A stretch of 64,000 nucleotides of DNA from Paracoccaceae bacterium (GCA_902632125.1 CACPBQ010000001.1:124001-188000), one strand, 5' to 3'. Counted from the stretch's first letter, positions 44,223-53,606 are shown. A program made the numbers and translations. The notes: a model not told the origin generated them from the letters alone.

Positions 44223-46196
44223 ATGAAGTCTATTTTTGCTTTAGGGGCAAAAAGTAAAGATTCTTTACAAGATCTTAACCCCTGTTTTATAGAAACTGCA
44301 CTGCGGATCAGGCTTGTCGAAGTAATGTTTCTTGAACTTTTTTCTTTAGGGAAAATGAATGGAACTGTTCATACTTGTGTGGGACAAGAACTTTCCGCAG
44401 TAGCCGTTGGACAATTCCTAAATGGGAATGATTGGGTCACATCTAACCATAGATGCCACGGACACTTTATTAGTAAGACAGGCAACTGGAAAGGCCTCGT
44501 GGATGAACTTATGGGTTTAGAATCTGGGGTTTGTGGGGGGATAGGAAGCAGTCAACATTTGTACGCAAAAGGATTTTTATCTAATGGAATACAAGGCTCT
44601 CTTTTACCAGTCGGAACTGGCATAGCCCTTCATCAAAAATTATCGAAAAAGCAAGCTATTACCGTATCGTTTTTAGGTGAGGGTACTTTGGGTGAAGGAA
44701 TTTTTTATGAGGCTATTAATTTAGCATCCCTGCATCAAGTTCCACAGTTATTTGTATGTGAGAATAACTTCTATTCTCAATCAACACCTCAGTCTAACTC
44801 AATTGCAGGATCCATAATTGAAAGAGCAAAATCATTTGGTGTTGAAACATTTGAGTGCAACACATGGGAAGCAAATAAGCTTTTTGATATTGTAGAAAAA
44901 GCTGTAAATTACGTACGAGCAGGAAAGCCAGCATTTGTAAATATTAAAACTTACAGACTTAACGCTCATTCCAAAGGCGATGATGATAGAGATAAAAAGG
45001 AAATAGAGTATTTTAACTCTGTGGACCCTCTGAACCTTTTGTTAGAAAAAGATTTTTGGCGCGATAAAAAAATTGAAATCGAAAAGGAAATAAGGCAACA
45101 TATTGAATCCGCTGATCAAACCAAAACCCAAATAGTAAATTATTGCCAAGATCAACTTCCCAGGAAAACTGAACAGTCAATAGTAAAAATAAAAAATTCC
45201 AAGAAGCTCATGGTGCAAGCCCTTAACGAAGCTTATGCAAAAGCGTTGTCAAATGGTGCTTTTTTGATTGGTGAGGACATAATGGATCCTTATGGCGGTG
45301 CATTCAAAGTAACAAAAGGGTTTTCTGAGAAATACCCCCATCAAGTGTTTCCCTCCTCAATAAGTGAGGGAGGTATGGTTGGATTATCAATCGGCATGGC
45401 ATTAATGGGTTCGCAGAGCTATACGGAGATAATGTTCGGTGACTTTATGACTTTAACTTTTGACCAGTTGATAAATAATGCATCTAAAATGTATCACATG
45501 TACAATTTTCAGGTCAATGTTCCTGTCCGTATCAGAACTCCGATGGGAGGAAAACGAGGTTATGGACCTACTCATTCTCAATCTCTAGAAAAATTCCTCG
45601 TAGGGATAGACAATGTTTTGGTTATTGCACTGTCATCTCTGCAAGACCCAACTACCTCTGTTGGGGAATTAGAACAATTCATGTGCCCAGCTATTATACT
45701 TGAGAATAAATTAGATTATGGACGAGTTCTCTGGCAAGAAAATGGTCTTTATAAAATTCACAAAGAAGACAAACCTTTTGGAGGTATAATTTTAACCCCA
45801 ATTGATTATGAACCAACTTTTACTATTGTAAGCTATGGTGAAACAGCTCGACATATTGCTGATAATTTACAGGAGTTTTTTGAAGAAACTGATGAATTTG
45901 CTGAATTAGTTTGTATTACTCAACTGCACCCAATTGATATGTCCTTAATTATTAGATCAGTTGATAAAACGAGAAAATTAATAATAATAGAAGATGGATC
46001 AACTAATTTTGGAATAAGCGCGGAAATATTAGCCAGACTAACTGAAAGCGGTCAGGTCATGGAATGTTCTAAACGTCTTGGAAGCGCACCTTATCCAATT
46101 CCATCTGTTAAAGAACTTGAACTTCAAGTTTTGCCAACTATAGACTCGCTTATTACAGAAGTCTTAAAACTTAAAATGGAAACTAACATTGATTGA
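44223..46196 (+). CDS. Fused E1-alpha/E1-beta 2-oxoacid dehydrogenase component
   Basis: This 657-residue thiamine pyrophosphate enzyme joins both E1 subunits of a pyruvate/acetoin/branched-chain 2-oxoacid dehydrogenase in one chain. The alpha half (1 to about 320) has SNHRCHGH (74-81), the TPP/Mg motif from GEG at 152 to ENN at 180-182 (GEG replacing the usual GDG) and YRLNAHSKGDD (244-254). The beta half (about 325-657) has SEGG with Glu382 and GYGPTHSQS with His451. Both halves appear catalytically intact. It should decarboxylate a 2-oxo acid and place the acyl group on a lipoyl domain. The next gene, overlapping by 8 bp, supplies exactly such a domain but on a sugar acyltransferase. Pyruvate, or a branched or hydroxylated 2-oxo acid, could be the substrate. 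Confidence 0.88.
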   Translation: MKSIFALGAKSKDSLQDLNPCFIETALRIRLVEVMFLELFSLGKMNGTVHTCVGQELSAVAVGQFLNGNDWVTSNHRCHGHFISKTGNWKGLVDELMGLESGVCGGIGSSQHLYAKGFLSNGIQGSLLPVGTGIALHQKLSKKQAITVSFLGEGTLGEGIFYEAINLASLHQVPQLFVCENNFYSQSTPQSNSIAGSIIERAKSFGVETFECNTWEANKLFDIVEKAVNYVRAGKPAFVNIKTYRLNAHSKGDDDRDKKEIEYFNSVDPLNLLLEKDFWRDKKIEIEKEIRQHIESADQTKTQIVNYCQDQLPRKTEQSIVKIKNSKKLMVQALNEAYAKALSNGAFLIGEDIMDPYGGAFKVTKGFSEKYPHQVFPSSISEGGMVGLSIGMALMGSQSYTEIMFGDFMTLTFDQLINNASKMYHMYNFQVNVPVRIRTPMGGKRGYGPTHSQSLEKFLVGIDNVLVIALSSLQDPTTSVGELEQFMCPAIILENKLDYGRVLWQENGLYKIHKEDKPFGGIILTPIDYEPTFTIVSYGETARHIADNLQEFFEETDEFAELVCITQLHPIDMSLIIRSVDKTRKLIIIEDGSTNFGISAEILARLTESGQVMECSKRLGSAPYPIPSVKELELQVLPTIDSLITEVLKLKMETNID

Positions 46197-47253
46197 AATA
46201 AGAGCACCCAGAGAAAATGTAAATGATGAAACGGTAACCATTGTAGAGATTTTTATGGGTTCAGGCTCTGAAGTTAAGGTTGGCGACATAATAGTAGAAA
46301 TAGAGACTACCAAAGTGTCTGTTGAAATTGAAGCGCCATGCGACGGAATATTGATACACAACTTAACGGAAGGAGATATTCTTCCAGTTGGCTCAGTTTT
46401 GTGTACTGTTTCGGACAATCTTGAACAGATCCAATCTGACAAAAATAATTCCGTCCCAAATGAAACTTTTCCAACCAGATCAAAGGCTATTATTTCAAGA
46501 GCAGCACGAGAAAAAGCTTTAGAGTTAAACGTCGACTTATCAGATATTACATCCGGTATGATTAGCGTCACAGATGTTGAAAAAATGTTTTTACAAAAAA
46601 AAGCATCCGTTAATTTTGAAAAATTGACGATATTACCAAATAGTATAATTTTGGTTGGTGGGGGCGGTCATGCTAAAATGTGCATAGACTTAATTAAACA
46701 AACTAAAGATTATGAAATCCTCGGAATAGTTGACGATAAGCTAGCAATAGGAACCGAGGTCCTTGGTGTTCAAGTGATTGGCGATAATAATTCGGTAAAC
46801 AAACTATCAGAGCTGGGCGTTAAGTATGCTATAAATGGTGTGGGAGCAATAAGCAAACCCAAGCTAAGAGGTACTATCCATAATGAACTTACTGATCTTG
46901 GATTTTATTTCCCTAACTTAGTTCATCCTTCGAGTCACATTGAACCTTCCGTTAGAATGGGAGATGGAAATCAGATTATGATGGGAGCGGTTGTTGGTAG
47001 TGATGTTCAAATCGGAAATGGATGCTTAATAAACTCTAAAGCTGTTATCTCACACGACTGTATATTGCGAGATCATTGTCATGTTTCTCCAGGAGCAATC
47101 CTGGCAGGCTCAATTGAAGTGGGGGAAAATTCCGTAATCGGAATGGGGGCGACTATTTATATTGGCCGTAAAATTGGTAATAATGCTATGATTTTCAATG
47201 GTATGAATATTCTAAAGGATGTCTCGGAGAACGAAATCGTAGATGGAAAATAA
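46189..47253 (+). CDS. Lipoyl domain - E1/E3-binding domain - PglD/NeuD-type sugar acyltransferase fusion
   Basis: This 354-residue protein has three parts. Residues 1 to about 77 form a lipoyl domain, with the lipoylation lysine at Lys42 in ETTKVSV. Residues about 97-135 form a peripheral subunit-binding domain (RSKAIISRAAREKALELNV...ISVTDVEKM), as in E2 subunits. Residues about 152-354 are a PglD/NeuD-type acyltransferase: a Rossmann-like start (ILVGGGGHAKMCIDL) and a left-handed beta-helix of hexapeptide repeats, with the catalytic His289-Asp290 in AVISHDC and the following HVSPGAILAGS. The E2 catalytic core (CAT-like, HxxxDG) is absent. I infer that the acyl group loaded on lipoyl-Lys42 by the neighbouring E1 is passed to an amino sugar. 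Translation starts at TTG within the end of the E1 gene. The domain calls are strong; the mechanism is inference. Confidence 0.86.
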   Translation: MIEIRAPRENVNDETVTIVEIFMGSGSEVKVGDIIVEIETTKVSVEIEAPCDGILIHNLTEGDILPVGSVLCTVSDNLEQIQSDKNNSVPNETFPTRSKAIISRAAREKALELNVDLSDITSGMISVTDVEKMFLQKKASVNFEKLTILPNSIILVGGGGHAKMCIDLIKQTKDYEILGIVDDKLAIGTEVLGVQVIGDNNSVNKLSELGVKYAINGVGAISKPKLRGTIHNELTDLGFYFPNLVHPSSHIEPSVRMGDGNQIMMGAVVGSDVQIGNGCLINSKAVISHDCILRDHCHVSPGAILAGSIEVGENSVIGMGATIYIGRKIGNNAMIFNGMNILKDVSENEIVDGK

Positions 47254-47330
47254 TCAGCTCGTAAAATCTGAAATTGCGTCTGTTAGGAATAATTAAGTTT
47301 CATATTGTTATTATACGAAGATTAGATGGT

Positions 47331-47406
<76 letters not shown>

Positions 47407-47465
47407 GGATTGTTATGTCTGCAATACATAAAGACTAACAATGATAAGTATAAATCAAAAAGATT

Positions 47466-47789
47466 TTAACTTTCATCGTCAGAAGGCATATCCGCTATTT
47501 CTTCTAATGGAACGTTATCATCATCGTCATCTTCCTCTAGCAAATCGTCCCCAAGGTCTACATCCACGTCCTCATCATCTAAAACAACATCTTCTGCGTC
47601 TAATTCTGATGCTTTGTTTTCCTTAGATGACATATCTTCAGCATCGGCTGCAATCATTCTTGTTTTTGAAGTAGTTAACTCCACAACTTCACCTGTATAC
47701 GGACTCACTATCGGATCCTTGTTTAAGTCATAGAATCTTTTTCCTGTTGTAGGGCAAACTCGCTTAACACCCCATTCTTCTTTGGGCAT
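47466..47789 (-). CDS. FYDLN acid domain protein (TIGR02300 family)
   Basis: This protein of about 107 residues has the conserved N-terminal block KEEWGVKRVCPTTGKRFYDL and NKDPIVSPYTGEVVEL, with one cysteine, followed by a long acidic tail of aspartate and glutamate. The family is almost confined to alphaproteobacteria, and its function is unknown. The N-terminal block resembles a zinc-ribbon half (CPTTG). The acidic tail is typical of low-complexity C-termini. I chose the ATG at 47789, with gaaggga upstream; the frame runs six codons further to 47807. Confidence 0.88.
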   Translation of the reverse strand: MPKEEWGVKRVCPTTGKRFYDLNKDPIVSPYTGEVVELTTSKTRMIAADAEDMSSKENKASELDAEDVVLDDEDVDVDLGDDLLEEDDDDDNVPLEEIADMPSDDES

Positions 47790-47909
47790 CTTTTTTCCCT
47801 TCATCATATTTTATGTTCCAATCAGCGCCAACTGCCATATCATGACACATATGTCAAAGGCTTTGCGTAAAATTTTTTGATAAGATAGTGTTATCCAGGA
47901 TTTGATTTT

Positions 47910-48599
47910 ATGACGAAAATTTTTCTTGAAGATGAACCTGGTTTAGAAATTTCCCTGAGGAAAAATAGCAATTCGCGCCGTATAAGCCTCCGCATCAGTG
48001 CTTTAGATGGAAAAATTACACTGACGGGACCAAGTTATCTAAGTTTTGAAGAATTTAAAAATTTTGCTGAGAGCAAAAAGTCTTGGTTGAAATCCAAAAG
48101 AGGATCTTTTCAACATCCAATTTTTGTATCAGAAGGAATAAAAATTCCAATTTTAGGATTTGAAACAAAAGTTTCTTTTAGTAATGTTCAAAAGCCCAAA
48201 AAAATTGGAAATGTTTTGTATGTTAGCAAAAGACAGTCTGTTTCAAACCAAGTCAAAAATTATTTATTAGAAATCTGCAGATTTCATTTAAACTACATAT
48301 GTGCTGAATTTTCAAAAAAACTTGGATCAAAATTTTACAAAATTACCCTGCGTGATACAAGATCTCGCTGGGGCTCTTGCTCAAACGATGCCAACTTGAT
48401 GTTTTCCTGGCGTTTAGTAATGGCTCCAGAAGATATTTTAGCTTATGTAGCGGCTCACGAAGTTGCACATTTAAAACATATGAATCATTCCAAAGAGTTT
48501 TGGGAGACCGTAGAATTTATTTTTGGCCCGTATAAAAAAGAAAAAGCCTGGCTCAAACAAAACGGTCCATCGCTACATCGTTATAAATTTGAAAGTTGA
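47910..48599 (+). CDS. YgjP-like (DUF45, SprT-related) zinc metallopeptidase
   Basis: This 229-residue protein has the DUF45/YgjP architecture. An N-terminal beta-rich part (RRISLRISALDGKITL) precedes the DTRSRWGSCS motif (about 149-158) and the zinc motif HEVAHLKHMNHSKEFW (HExxH at about 191-195, with the third ligand His in NHS). Members are probable soluble metalloproteases with unknown substrates. The GntR gene lies just downstream and may be cotranscribed, as the open frames overlap by 4 bp if an upstream TTG start is used. Confidence 0.88.
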   Translation: MTKIFLEDEPGLEISLRKNSNSRRISLRISALDGKITLTGPSYLSFEEFKNFAESKKSWLKSKRGSFQHPIFVSEGIKIPILGFETKVSFSNVQKPKKIGNVLYVSKRQSVSNQVKNYLLEICRFHLNYICAEFSKKLGSKFYKITLRDTRSRWGSCSNDANLMFSWRLVMAPEDILAYVAAHEVAHLKHMNHSKEFWETVEFIFGPYKKEKAWLKQNGPSLHRYKFES

Positions 48600-48631
48600 C
48601 GTCGAGCTTTTTATGTGATCACAAATTCTAC

Positions 48632-49279
48632 ATGAACACTACAAAAATTAAAGAACCTAACCAGGCAGCTCATGATTATGTCTATAGAGGCCTACGAGCC
48701 AGAATAATGCATGGAGAAATTCTACCCGCCACATCTATGACTTTGAGAGGAATAGGGAAAGATTATGCCGTCTCGATGACCCCAGCGCGAGAAGCGGTGC
48801 GTCGCTTAATAGCTGAAGGTGCCTTAATGCTTTCTCCATCTGGTCGAGTTTCTACAGCAGAGCTTACCCAAGATCGAATTGAGGAACTAGCAGTAATGCG
48901 CTCTTTGATAGAGGTAGAGCTTGCCAGTAGAGCGCTACCAAGAGCCCACATAGCGCTAATAGATAGGTTAAAATCTATCAACGCCTCAGTATCGCAGGCT
49001 ATAGCAGCTCATGATCCTGTTGCATATATAAAAACAAACTTAGAATTTCATAGGATGTTGTATTTACGAGCTCAAGCTCCTGCGATGTTGGCCATAGCTG
49101 AAACGGTTTGGCTTCAATTGGGGCCAACAATGCGATCATTATACGATAAATTAAATCGCAAAGAACCCCCACATATGCACACTACAATTATAGCGGCACT
49201 TTCAGCTGGAGATGAGCCTAGTCTTCGATTAGCTGTAAGATCAGATGTTACACAGGGGTTACGGCATTTACTTAAATAA
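48632..49279 (+). CDS. GntR family transcriptional regulator (FadR/FCD type)
   Basis: From this ATG the protein has about 215 residues. The N-terminal winged helix-turn-helix (about 10-75) has the ILPATSMTLRGIGKDYAVSMTPAREAVRRL segment. The C-terminal FCD domain has the helices and histidines expected for ligand and metal binding (LEFHRMLYL near 138 and HMHTTIIAAL near 190). Ligand and targets are unknown. It is convergent with accA (1 bp gap). The open frame extends back to TTG 48596, overlapping the metallopeptidase gene. Confidence 0.86.
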   Translation: MNTTKIKEPNQAAHDYVYRGLRARIMHGEILPATSMTLRGIGKDYAVSMTPAREAVRRLIAEGALMLSPSGRVSTAELTQDRIEELAVMRSLIEVELASRALPRAHIALIDRLKSINASVSQAIAAHDPVAYIKTNLEFHRMLYLRAQAPAMLAIAETVWLQLGPTMRSLYDKLNRKEPPHMHTTIIAALSAGDEPSLRLAVRSDVTQGLRHLLK

Positions 49280-49280
49280 G

Positions 49281-50243
49281 CTATGCCACCAGTCCCTTGC
49301 TACCCAATTTCAAGAACTTTTTACGACGTTGATTTATAAGTTCTTTTGGTTTTTTTGAATTTAATGCCGATAGCATTGAACTAATAGCTGATTTGACCGA
49401 CTCAATAGTCCGGTCAGGGTCTCTATGCGCACCGCCAACAGGTTCGTCTATAATTTGATCGCTTATCCCTAAACGGTGTAAATCGTCGGCTGTCAATCGC
49501 AAGGCTTCCGCTGCTTCCCGCATTTTTTCTGCATCTTTCCATAAAATTGATGCGCAACCTTCTGGGCTAATAACTGAATATATGGAATGCTCAAGCATCG
49601 CGACTTTATTGGCAGTTGCAAAGGCTACCGCTCCTCCAGAACCTCCCTCTCCAATTATAATGCTTATTATCGGCACTCCGATCTGCAGGCATTTCTCAGT
49701 GGATCTGGCGATTGCTTCAGATTGACCCCTTTCCTCTGCACCTTTTCCTGGGTAGGCACCAGGAGTGTCAACCAACGTTATTACTGGCAAACCAAACTTA
49801 TCAGCTAAGTCCATCAATCGGATTGCTTTTCTATAGCCTTCAGGTCTGGCCATACCAAAATTACGCTCTATCCGGCTTTTAGTGTCACTACCTTTTTCAT
49901 GTCCAATCACCACTACAGGTTGGTCAGAAAACCGGGCAAGGCCTCCAATCACCGCTTGGTCGTCGGCAAAATTTCTGTCTCCAGCTAGAGGAATAAATTC
50001 AGAAAACAAAACTTTGACATAATCTCTGCAATGTGGTCTTTCGGGATGCCTAGCTATTTGACACTTCCGCCATGGAGTTAAATTCTTATATAAATTAACT
50101 AATAATTCTTGAGCTTTTAAATCCAAGTTTTCAGCTTCTTTTTCGACATTCATCTCGTCATTTTGACGCGCCATAGCCCTCAATTCCTCAGCTTTACCCT
50201 CAATTTCAGCCAAGGGCTTTTCAAAGTCTAAATAATGAACCAT
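49281..50243 (-). CDS. accA: Acetyl-CoA carboxylase carboxyltransferase subunit alpha
   Basis: This 320-residue enzyme subunit transfers the carboxyl group from carboxybiotin to acetyl-CoA in the first step of fatty acid synthesis, together with AccD. The start [19 protein letters not shown] and the CoA-site segment [21 protein letters not shown] are standard, and the [10 protein letters not shown] oxyanion region follows. The ATG at 50243 with ggag upstream is preferred over a TTG four codons earlier. Convergent with the GntR gene. Confidence 0.95.
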   Translation of the reverse strand: MVHYLDFEKPLAEIEGKAEELRAMARQNDEMNVEKEAENLDLKAQELLVNLYKNLTPWRKCQIARHPERPHCRDYVKVLFSEFIPLAGDRNFADDQAVIGGLARFSDQPVVVIGHEKGSDTKSRIERNFGMARPEGYRKAIRLMDLADKFGLPVITLVDTPGAYPGKGAEERGQSEAIARSTEKCLQIGVPIISIIIGEGGSGGAVAFATANKVAMLEHSIYSVISPEGCASILWKDAEKMREAAEALRLTADDLHRLGISDQIIDEPVGGAHRDPDRTIESVKSAISSMLSALNSKKPKELINQRRKKFLKLGSKGLVA

Positions 50244-50348
50244 TAGCGTCTCCAATACTGCGAGAAATCTCTTGCTTCTGTTAAATATATTTTAATTCAA
50301 TCCTTCCAACAGATTTCAGATAATTTTGCCATAGTTAATTTTCTAAAT

Positions 50349-51311
50349 TTATTTGTCATTTTCGATCAAGTTTGCAAGCTTAACTAGGACATGAGCCTGT
50401 TTAATCGATGCAATATCAACCATTCGACCCTTGAAAACTGTTGCACCCTCACCATTTTCAGCAGCTTTATTCATAGCTTCAATAATTTCCTTAGCTTCTT
50501 CAATTGCATCAGGTGAAGGTGTAAAAACTTTATTAGCAGATGCAACTTGATTTGGATGAATTACCCATTTACCAACCATACCTAAAGTTGATGCCCGTTT
50601 TGCCTCAGCAAAAAATCCTTCAGTGTCGTTAAAATCACCAAACGGCCCATCTACTGGCAGTACACCATGACTGCGACAAGCGGCGACCAACGAAGCCTGA
50701 GCCCAGTGCCATGGATTTGACCAATACTTTTTACCAGCACGATGCATATAATAACTGTCCTGAGTACCACCAATACCAGTTGTTACCATTCCCATAGAGG
50801 CAGCAAAATCAGCAGCTCCTAAGGCCATTGACTCTATTCGACTGCTCGAATTTGCGATCTCATTCACATTACTAATACCTGCAGCACTTTCTATAAGTAT
50901 TTCGAACCCGATATTTTTTGACCGGGCCATTGCTTGCTCAACGGATGAAACCAGTGCATCGACAGCGTAGACATCAGCAGCACAACCAACTTTTGGAATA
51001 GTTAGATTGTCTAATCTCTCAGAGCAATTTTCCAATAAATCTATCACATCCCGATACCAAAAAGGTGTATCTAAACTATTGATGCGAACTGAAACCGTTT
51101 TATTTTTCCATTCAAGATTGTTTATGGCTTTGATCACATTCGAGCGAGCTTTTTCTTTATCGGCGGGAGCAACAGAATCTTCTAAATCAAGATTAATGAC
51201 ATCTGCTTCACTTTTTGCCATTTTTTCAAAAATTTCTGGGCGCGAACCTGGACCAAACAACTGACTTCGATTTAAGCGAGCAACAGGAGCTGGTTGGATT
51301 TTAAAAGACAT
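50349..51311 (-). CDS. mcl1: L-malyl-CoA/beta-methylmalyl-CoA lyase
   Basis: This 320-residue CoA lyase of the citrate-lyase beta/HpcH superfamily closely matches R. sphaeroides Mcl1. RSQLFGPGSRPEIFEKMA (about 14-31), VINLDLEDSVAP (about 38-49), the metal-binding ESAAGI (about 141-146) and ADFAASMGMVTTGIGGTQDSYY are all present. Mcl1 splits (2R,3S)-beta-methylmalyl-CoA to glyoxylate and propionyl-CoA in the ethylmalonyl-CoA pathway, and condenses or splits malyl-CoA. It is divergent from dgcN across a 284-bp AT-rich gap. The other genes of the ethylmalonyl-CoA pathway are not in the window. Confidence 0.92.
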   Translation of the reverse strand: MSFKIQPAPVARLNRSQLFGPGSRPEIFEKMAKSEADVINLDLEDSVAPADKEKARSNVIKAINNLEWKNKTVSVRINSLDTPFWYRDVIDLLENCSERLDNLTIPKVGCAADVYAVDALVSSVEQAMARSKNIGFEILIESAAGISNVNEIANSSSRIESMALGAADFAASMGMVTTGIGGTQDSYYMHRAGKKYWSNPWHWAQASLVAACRSHGVLPVDGPFGDFNDTEGFFAEAKRASTLGMVGKWVIHPNQVASANKVFTPSPDAIEEAKEIIEAMNKAAENGEGATVFKGRMVDIASIKQAHVLVKLANLIENDK

Positions 51312-51595
51312 AATTTATTCGAGTACCCCAGTTTCAAATCCATAACAACTAGCAATTTAACATTAAACTGGCAATTTTTTTAATAAATCTTCTCCCAAAA
51401 AAAACGCTCTTTATGAGCTTTTTAAACAAAACTCAAAGATCTATATTTTTTTAAATATGGTATAAAACAAAATATTCTTTACTTAAAAGAAAAATTTTTA
51501 AAAGAACCTTGCAATATTTGATAGTTTTTAACACAAAAAGAAAAACATTTAAAAATCAGTCCGATATTCTGCTTTTAGCAATAGGAGATAAAAAA

Positions 51596-52600
51596 GTGAT
51601 TCCAACACCATACCTGCTTTTTCTAGGCGATGCCCCCGATCAATTATCTGCAAAAGTAGCCCAAGGCATAAAAGATTGGCGACCAGAGCATGCGGTCGGG
51701 CAGATCAGAATGCCCGGTTGCAATGCCGATCTTGGCTTAGAAGATCTTACTCTAGAGCAGGCTTTTGAAAAAGGCGCCCGGACTATGGTAATTGGCGTAG
51801 CAAATAGAGGAGGTTATATCTCAGAGGCATGGAAAGCTGTACTAATAGAAGCTTTAAACACTGGATTTGATCTTGCCAGTGGTTTGCACAATCTCTTACG
51901 TGATGAACGAGATCTGGTCGAGCTTGCCGAGCAAAATGGTAGGAAGCTACATGATGTCCGAGTGCCAACCGTAGAATATCCCATTGCAAATGGAAAAAAC
52001 CGGACAGGTAAAAGATGCCTTGCCGTTGGAACAGATTGCTCAGCAGGAAAAATGTATACTGCACTGGCAATCGATAAATTAATGCAAGCCAGAGGTATGA
52101 AATCGACCTTTCGTGCAACTGGCCAAACAGGAATTCTAATTACCGGTGATGGTGTGCCGTTAGATGCAGTAATTGCCGATTTTATGGCTGGATCAATAGA
52201 ATATCTGACTCCTCATAATGATCCAGATCATTGGGATTTAATTGAAGGCCAAGGAAGTTTGTTCCATGTATCCTATTCTGGTGTAACAATGGCTCTCATA
52301 CACGGTGGTCAACCAGACGCTTTAATCCTTTGTCATGAGCCAACCAGAAAACATATGAGAGGATTACCCGAGTATAGTCTTCCGGGCCTTAAAGATCTCA
52401 ATGATACAGCCCTGCATTTAGCAAAAGTTGCTAACCCAAATTGCAAAGTTATAGGCATTTCAATAAACACCAAAAATATGAAGGAAGAAGAAGCTAAATC
52501 CTATCTCTTGTCACAAGAAAAGGAATTAAATTTACCTGCAACAGATCCTTTCCGTTTTGGTGCAGATAAGCTTGTAGATGCTTTAAAAGATCTAAATTAA
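51596..52600 (+). CDS. dgcN: D-glutamate N-acetyltransferase DgcN (DUF1611)
   Basis: This 334-residue DUF1611 protein has an N-terminal Rossmann-like domain (MIPTPYLLFLGDAPDQLSAK) and a C-terminal P-loop-like segment, AVGTDCSAGKMYT, at about 143-155. In marine Proteobacteria, DgcN acetylates D-glutamate, DgcA inverts the N-acetyl product to the L form, and the carbon then enters normal glutamate metabolism. The gene order dgcN-dgcA-aminotransferase supports this role. GTG at 51596, with aggaga seven bases upstream, is the best start; the frame extends 29 codons further but without a ribosome binding site. Confidence 0.88.
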   Translation: MIPTPYLLFLGDAPDQLSAKVAQGIKDWRPEHAVGQIRMPGCNADLGLEDLTLEQAFEKGARTMVIGVANRGGYISEAWKAVLIEALNTGFDLASGLHNLLRDERDLVELAEQNGRKLHDVRVPTVEYPIANGKNRTGKRCLAVGTDCSAGKMYTALAIDKLMQARGMKSTFRATGQTGILITGDGVPLDAVIADFMAGSIEYLTPHNDPDHWDLIEGQGSLFHVSYSGVTMALIHGGQPDALILCHEPTRKHMRGLPEYSLPGLKDLNDTALHLAKVANPNCKVIGISINTKNMKEEEAKSYLLSQEKELNLPATDPFRFGADKLVDALKDLN

Positions 52601-52629
52601 AATTGTAACCAAATTTGGGATGACGCATT

Positions 52630-53592
52630 TTGATTCAGGCTAAAGTCGAAATATTTCCGCTGGCTCAAGTCTTTAGAATATCAAGAGGAGCAAGGACGCA
52701 AGCTGAAGTTGTGAGCGTTGAAATTAATCGAAACCATTTTACAGGGCACGGCGAGTGCGTTCCTTATGCACGATATAACGAGACATTGGGGAGCGTAATT
52801 CAACAAATAGAAAGCTTACCAGCTGATATTGATAGAAAAACTTTACAAACCAAGTTGCCAGCTGGAGCAGCCCGCAACGCCGTAGATTGTGCATTATGGG
52901 ATCTAGAGTCCAAAATGCTCAACCAACCAATTTGGCAGTTAGCAGGCATGCAGATGCCCAAAAAAGCACTTACTGCTTTTACACTATCGTTAGATGAACC
53001 TGAGAATATGTTGAAACAGGCAAAATATAATTCAAACAGACCTCTACTGAAAATAAAATTGGGGACCCCCAACGATATGCCACGACTGGAAGCAGTTAGG
53101 TTAGGAGCTCCAAATTCCGAGATAATAGTCGATGCAAATGAAGGCTGGAATGCTGAAACATATACAAAACTAGCACCAGATTTGGTCCGCCTTGGCGTTA
53201 AATTAGTGGAACAACCTCTTCCTGCAAACCAAGACGACGCTCTTATTGGACTTCCACGCCCACTGCCAATTTGCGCCGATGAAAGTTGCCATGATCGAAG
53301 TAGTCTGCGGCAGTTAGTCGGAAAATACGACTATGTTAATATTAAATTAGATAAAACTGGGGGTTTGACTGAAGCATTATTATTAAAAAATAAAGCATTA
53401 GAGGATGGCTTCAAAATTATGGTTGGCTGTATGGTTGGAAGCTCTCTAGCCATGGCACCGGCAACACTGATCGCGCAGAATGCGACATTTGTGGACCTGG
53501 ACGGCCCGTTGTTACTATCGCAAGACAGACATCATGGTCTTTTGTATGAAGAAAGTTGGGTATATCCCCCAGTAAGAGAGCTATGGGGCTAA
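52630..53592 (+). CDS. dgcA: N-acetyl-D-glutamate racemase DgcA (enolase superfamily, dipeptide-epimerase-like)
   Basis: This 320-residue protein belongs to the muconate-lactonising/dipeptide epimerase branch of the enolase superfamily. The general bases are Lys141/Lys143 in KIKLG on one side and the KxD motif IKLDK (Lys239) on the other, as in racemases that need two bases. Metal ligands are Asp168 (VDANEGW), Glu194 (VEQPL) and Asp217 (ADESCHD). Homologues were long annotated as L-Ala-D/L-Glu epimerases. Next to dgcN, the N-acetyl-D-glutamate racemase role is more likely. Translation starts at TTG, 29 bp after dgcN. Confidence 0.87.
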   Translation: MIQAKVEIFPLAQVFRISRGARTQAEVVSVEINRNHFTGHGECVPYARYNETLGSVIQQIESLPADIDRKTLQTKLPAGAARNAVDCALWDLESKMLNQPIWQLAGMQMPKKALTAFTLSLDEPENMLKQAKYNSNRPLLKIKLGTPNDMPRLEAVRLGAPNSEIIVDANEGWNAETYTKLAPDLVRLGVKLVEQPLPANQDDALIGLPRPLPICADESCHDRSSLRQLVGKYDYVNIKLDKTGGLTEALLLKNKALEDGFKIMVGCMVGSSLAMAPATLIAQNATFVDLDGPLLLSQDRHHGLLYEESWVYPPVRELWG

Positions 53593-53606
53593 TAAAGGAG
53601 CATTAA

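Noticed and set aside
44223..47253. Housekeeping pyruvate or branched-chain dehydrogenase operon
   Set aside because: The partner protein has no E2 catalytic core and no E3 gene follows; the context is a sugar transferase.
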